The position numbers were made by a program, and so were the translations under genes. Source: Rhizobium sp. BK602 (GTDB lineage Bacteria; Pseudomonadota; Alphaproteobacteria; Rhizobiales; Rhizobiaceae). Taken from it: DNA of 64,000 nucleotides. The notes beneath the pieces are model-generated. The model worked only from the letters and a program-made list of their open reading frames with translations, searched no databases and had not been told where the DNA came from. How positions within the stretch are numbered: the stretch's first letter is position 1; each line of letters begins with the position of its first letter. The DNA is taken from positions 620,001 through 684,000 of the forward strand of contig NZ_JACIBC010000003.1 in the NCBI RefSeq assembly GCF_014195095.1. The letters are read 5' to 3'. Positions 61,125-64,000 of the stretch are shown here, in pieces.

Positions 61125-62066
61125 TCAGCCGACCGCGGCCTTCATTTTCAGTGCATCCAGAATGCGCGCGCCCACCAGCACCTCGGTGCCGGCAAGCCCC
61201 ACGGAACAGAACAAGGTCGTCTGGCCAGGTTCCTCGCGGGCGGCAAGCTTGCCGCTGACGATCGCTGCGAGGTCGACCATCCGCTCGGCGCTCGGCGTTC
61301 CCTCGAGGAAAAACGGCATCCTGTAGGCCTTCACCTGCTCCGGGGAATCCGTGGCGATCAGATGCGCGGCGGCGGCAACGTCGAGATCGAGTTCGTGCTC
61401 GTCCACCATCTTGGGGCCGACGGTGTTGATGTGGGCGCCGGGCTTCAGCCAATCCGCCTTGAGTACCGGCGTCAGGCTACTGGTGGCGCAGATCACGATA
61501 TCAGCGTCTCGGACAGCGCAGCGCGGCGAGTCCGCGGCCTCGACCGGAATACCCAGACGCTCCTCCATCTCCAGGGCGAAATGATAGCGATTGCGCTCGC
61601 TGCGGCTATAGACGCGAACATGGGAAAGCTGGCGGACAAGAGCGGTTGCCTCCAGCTGCGCGCGCGCCTGCTGGCCGCTGCCGATGATCCCGACGGTCGT
61701 GGCGTCGGGAGACGACATGTAGCGGACGGCGATGCCGCCGATCGCGCCGGTACGGATTTCCCCCAGCCGGGTGCCGATGAAGATGCCCTGAAGTTCGGCC
61801 GTCTCGGTCGACCAGACCGCGACGATCTGTTCGTGCCGCGGCCCCCGGAAAGTATCGTAGACCCGGAAGCCGGCAATCGACGCGTGGTCCGTCGTTCCCC
61901 CGATCGTGAAGATCAGGTCGCCCTTTTGCGCGAAGGAAACATTGTGCCTTGGCGGCGACACCAGATCCCCGGCGGCGCGGGCAAGAATTGCCGCCTCGAT
62001 CGCCTCCATGGCAAGCGCCATAACCGGAATCCGCTCCAGATCGCTATCGCTCAGAATGATCGCCAT
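61125..62066 (-). CDS. Ornithine cyclodeaminase/mu-crystallin family protein
   Basis: A cytoplasmic NAD(P)-dependent enzyme of 313 residues. The family has ornithine cyclodeaminase, imine (ketimine) reductase and related members. The NAD motif is GIIGSGQQARAQLEA near 128, and the substrate part shows KGDLIFTIGGTT near 50 and RTGAIGGIAVRY near 104. The ATG at 62066 has a GGAGGGG site. It lies 98 bases downstream of pip, in the same direction, so the two may work on proline-related compounds. Which reaction it catalyses is not visible. Confidence 0.85.
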   Translation of the reverse strand: MAIILSDSDLERIPVMALAMEAIEAAILARAAGDLVSPPRHNVSFAQKGDLIFTIGGTTDHASIAGFRVYDTFRGPRHEQIVAVWSTETAELQGIFIGTRLGEIRTGAIGGIAVRYMSSPDATTVGIIGSGQQARAQLEATALVRQLSHVRVYSRSERNRYHFALEMEERLGIPVEAADSPRCAVRDADIVICATSSLTPVLKADWLKPGAHINTVGPKMVDEHELDLDVAAAAHLIATDSPEQVKAYRMPFFLEGTPSAERMVDLAAIVSGKLAAREEPGQTTLFCSVGLAGTEVLVGARILDALKMKAAVG

Positions 62067-62164
62067 GTCCCCTCCACGACCACGTCTCTCCCGGCGGTCA
62101 TGGTGGGATCTAGAGGCCTTATCCGCCTTGCCAAGCCCTTGGCCGACAAAGACCAGGCTTGAGC

Positions 62165-63079
62165 TCAATCATACTGCGACAGGAAGGTGGAGACCGTTGC
62201 CAGGCACAACGCCTTCTCCTCGACATGAGGCATGTGGCTGGACTCGTCGAACAGCACCCACTTGCAGCCGGCGACACGCTCGACATAGGGCCTCACCACC
62301 TCCGGCGTCGCCTCATCGTATTTGCCCGAGATCAACAGCGTCGGCGCCTCGATCAGGGGCAGCCGCTCCTCGATCGTCCAGTCCTTCATCGTGCCGATGA
62401 CGTGAAATTCGGTCGGGCCGTTCATGTTGCGATAGACGGTGTTGTCCTCGTCCATGATGGCGAAGGTGCGCGCCACCTCCAGCGGCCAGGGCACGACGCG
62501 GCAGACATGCCGGTCGTAGAAGACGCGCGAAGCGGCGATATAGTCCGGATCGGTGATCGTACCGGCTTCCTCATGTCGCAGAAGCGTCTCCTGCACCTCC
62601 TGCGGCAGCTCGCGGCGCAGACGGTTGGCCTCCGAAACCCAGGTATGCATGTTTGCCGGCGAATTGGCGATGACGAGCGCTTTCAGTCCCTTCGGCCGGC
62701 GCACCGCATGTTCCGCTCCCAGCATGCCGCCCCAGGACTGGCCGAGGAAGGCGTAACGGTCCTGGATGCCGAGATGCGCAAGCAACGCGTCCAGCTCCTC
62801 GAGGAAGAGCGCCGGCGTCCAGAAATCAGGACCTTTTTCCGGCAGACGCGTGGAGTTGCCATTGCCGAGCTGATCGTAATGGATGACGGCGCGGCCGTCG
62901 ATCTCGGTGATGCCCTTGAAGGAATCGACATAGTCGTGCGTGCAGCCGGGGCCGCCATGGGCGACGACCAAAGGCAGCTTGCCGCTATCGAGCGATCCGG
63001 TGATGCGATACCAGGTCCGGTATTCGCGAAAGGGCAGGAAGGCTTCGTTCGATGCGACGGCGGCCACGTGTCTCTCCAT
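62165..63079 (-). CDS. pip: Proline iminopeptidase
   Basis: An alpha/beta hydrolase of 304 residues that removes N-terminal proline from peptides or hydrolyses related amides. The catalytic Ser is in GQSWGGM near 117, with the HGGPG oxyanion motif near 41; the acid is in SGKYDE near 249 and the His in ESSHMPH near 282. The length and motifs fit bacterial Pip of the tricorn-interacting-factor F1 type. It lies 54 bases downstream of a LuxR solo, the same pairing as in plant-responsive LuxR systems, where pip is a target gene. Confidence 0.9.
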   Translation of the reverse strand: MERHVAAVASNEAFLPFREYRTWYRITGSLDSGKLPLVVAHGGPGCTHDYVDSFKGITEIDGRAVIHYDQLGNGNSTRLPEKGPDFWTPALFLEELDALLAHLGIQDRYAFLGQSWGGMLGAEHAVRRPKGLKALVIANSPANMHTWVSEANRLRRELPQEVQETLLRHEEAGTITDPDYIAASRVFYDRHVCRVVPWPLEVARTFAIMDEDNTVYRNMNGPTEFHVIGTMKDWTIEERLPLIEAPTLLISGKYDEATPEVVRPYVERVAGCKWVLFDESSHMPHVEEKALCLATVSTFLSQYD

Positions 63080-63132
63080 CTTTTTGACCAGGATGGAAAA
63101 GCATAACGCGGCGCAAATGCCGGCGGCAGCTA

Positions 63133-63915
63133 TCAGAAGTTATAGGATGGCTCGTTTTCCAGAAGCCGGTAATGCGTGGCCCGCACCACCGCCTGCGTGC
63201 GGTTCTTGGCGCCCAGCTTCTTGGCGGCGGCATTGAGATGCATGACGACGGTTGGCACCGAGCGGTCGATGATGCGCGAGATTTCCTTGGCCGAAAGCCC
63301 CTCGGCCGAATAGCGCAGGCACTCCCTCTCCCGCTCCGTCAGCCGCATCTTGCCGACGCTGCGCGCGCTGGAATCGAACAGCATATAGGCCGTCTCGTGG
63401 AAGACATGCGCGAGCAGGCCGAAATCGGCGATGTAACGCAATGCGTTGCGCTCGAAATCCTTGTTGGCCCCGAAGCGGATACCGGTCACCGTCGCATAGT
63501 CGCCGCGCGGCATATGCACCGGCACGGTGACGCCGCTCGACATGTCGCGTTCGTTGAGATAGCGCGCGACCGGCTCGGTGCTTTCCCCCAGATAGCGGTT
63601 GATCGCGGTATCGGCTGCGGCATTGTAGTTCCAGAAAAACGGCGCGGAACTGCGCAGCGCCACCTGCTGCACCGGGTCGATGCGGAAATAGCCGCGGTCG
63701 AACCAATATTCGAGCATGTCGTCCGAAATGTTGCGCAGCTTCAGGAAGGACGGCACCATGATCTCGCCGTCGAGATCGTAGGGAACCGGCGTATAGTCGT
63801 AGATCAGAGCCTCGAAGCCGAGCCGCTGCATCGCCTCGAACGCCTGGTCGATCCGTCCGTCCAGCGTGTCGTGCGCCGTGAACTGGCGCCTGATCGCTCC
63901 AATTTCGTCAAGCAT
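63133..63915 (-). CDS. LuxR solo of the plant-responsive (PAB) type
   Basis: A regulator of 260 residues. The N-terminal autoinducer-binding domain is followed by a LuxR helix-turn-helix near 195-255 ([20 protein letters not shown]). Aligned to TraR, the ligand-pocket residues are M67, W71, D80, P81 and W95, in place of W57, Y61, D70, P71 and W85. The M/W pair at the first two positions is the mark of plant-associated LuxR solos such as OryR. No luxI gene is in the window. The ATG at 63915 has a GGAG site; a GTG at 63954 is the alternative. It lies upstream of pip in the same direction. Confidence 0.85.
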   Translation of the reverse strand: MLDEIGAIRRQFTAHDTLDGRIDQAFEAMQRLGFEALIYDYTPVPYDLDGEIMVPSFLKLRNISDDMLEYWFDRGYFRIDPVQQVALRSSAPFFWNYNAAADTAINRYLGESTEPVARYLNERDMSSGVTVPVHMPRGDYATVTGIRFGANKDFERNALRYIADFGLLAHVFHETAYMLFDSSARSVGKMRLTERERECLRYSAEGLSAKEISRIIDRSVPTVVMHLNAAAKKLGAKNRTQAVVRATHYRLLENEPSYNF

Positions 63916-64000
63916 GGGATAACTCCGGCTCGCATTCAGACCCAACCCTATCACTTCTTATAGCTGGTGTGGATTGCGGTTTACGGTAAAAATTTAATCA

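Noticed and set aside
63080..63132. A lux-box between the LuxR solo and pip
   Set aside because: The 53-base gap was read on both strands and no convincing 18-20 bp dyad of lux-box type was found, so none is annotated.

Overview
The window is chromosomal-type DNA of a high-GC alphaproteobacterium, most probably Rhizobiaceae (Rhizobium/Agrobacterium group). The reasons are the density of ABC importers, the otn-type acid-sugar pathway, an intergenic palindromic repeat of the kind common in Rhizobium genomes (38379-38478), and the close match of the encoded proteins to rhizobial family types. The genus cannot be fixed from the sequence alone. No rRNA, tRNA, CRISPR array, insertion sequence or prophage was seen.

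Layout. 1-686: end of a PiT phosphate permease. 1166-18022: a nitrogen-compound scavenging region with two peptide-type ABC importers (only one has ATPases), an omega-aminotransferase, an amidase, a small-molecule kinase paired with a class III phospho-lyase-like enzyme, a GntR regulator and an M20 amidohydrolase. 18474-27321: a sugar system (3-epimerase, LacI regulator, CUT2-type importer, FGGY kinase, class II aldolase). 28084-32433: a polar amino-acid importer with RidA and IclR. 32754-39137: a threonate/erythronate pathway (LacI regulator, MFS importer, ltnD-otnI-otnK-otnC) with three operators in the divergent promoter. 39271-40385: a cupin and a small secreted protein. 40443-45023: four signalling genes (two kinases, two response regulators) joined by 4-bp overlaps. 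45744-46751: a hydrolase remnant and a TylF-type methyltransferase with AT-rich upstream DNA. 47045-55586: a family-5 ABC importer with a GH51 arabinofuranosidase and an unusual ArsR-like regulator. 56123-57116: a candidate small RNA and a FitAB/VapC-type toxin-antitoxin pair. 57339-60525: ahpC-ahpF-oxyR behind a near-complete OxyR site. 60636-63915: a LprI-like protein, then an ornithine cyclodeaminase homologue, a proline iminopeptidase and a LuxR solo on the minus strand.

How it works together. The region looks like a catabolic repertoire for a soil or plant-associated life: five ABC importers, each next to its regulator and enzymes. The strongest leads are: (i) a LuxR solo with the M/W substitution pair typical of plant-responsive solos, directly upstream of pip; (ii) the amidase-kinase-phospholyase cluster with shared candidate GntR operators; (iii) an ArsR-like regulator with a long C-terminal domain and a shared candidate operator; (iv) a candidate sRNA with a strong terminator; (v) a stable hairpin between the binding-protein gene and the first permease gene in all five importers.
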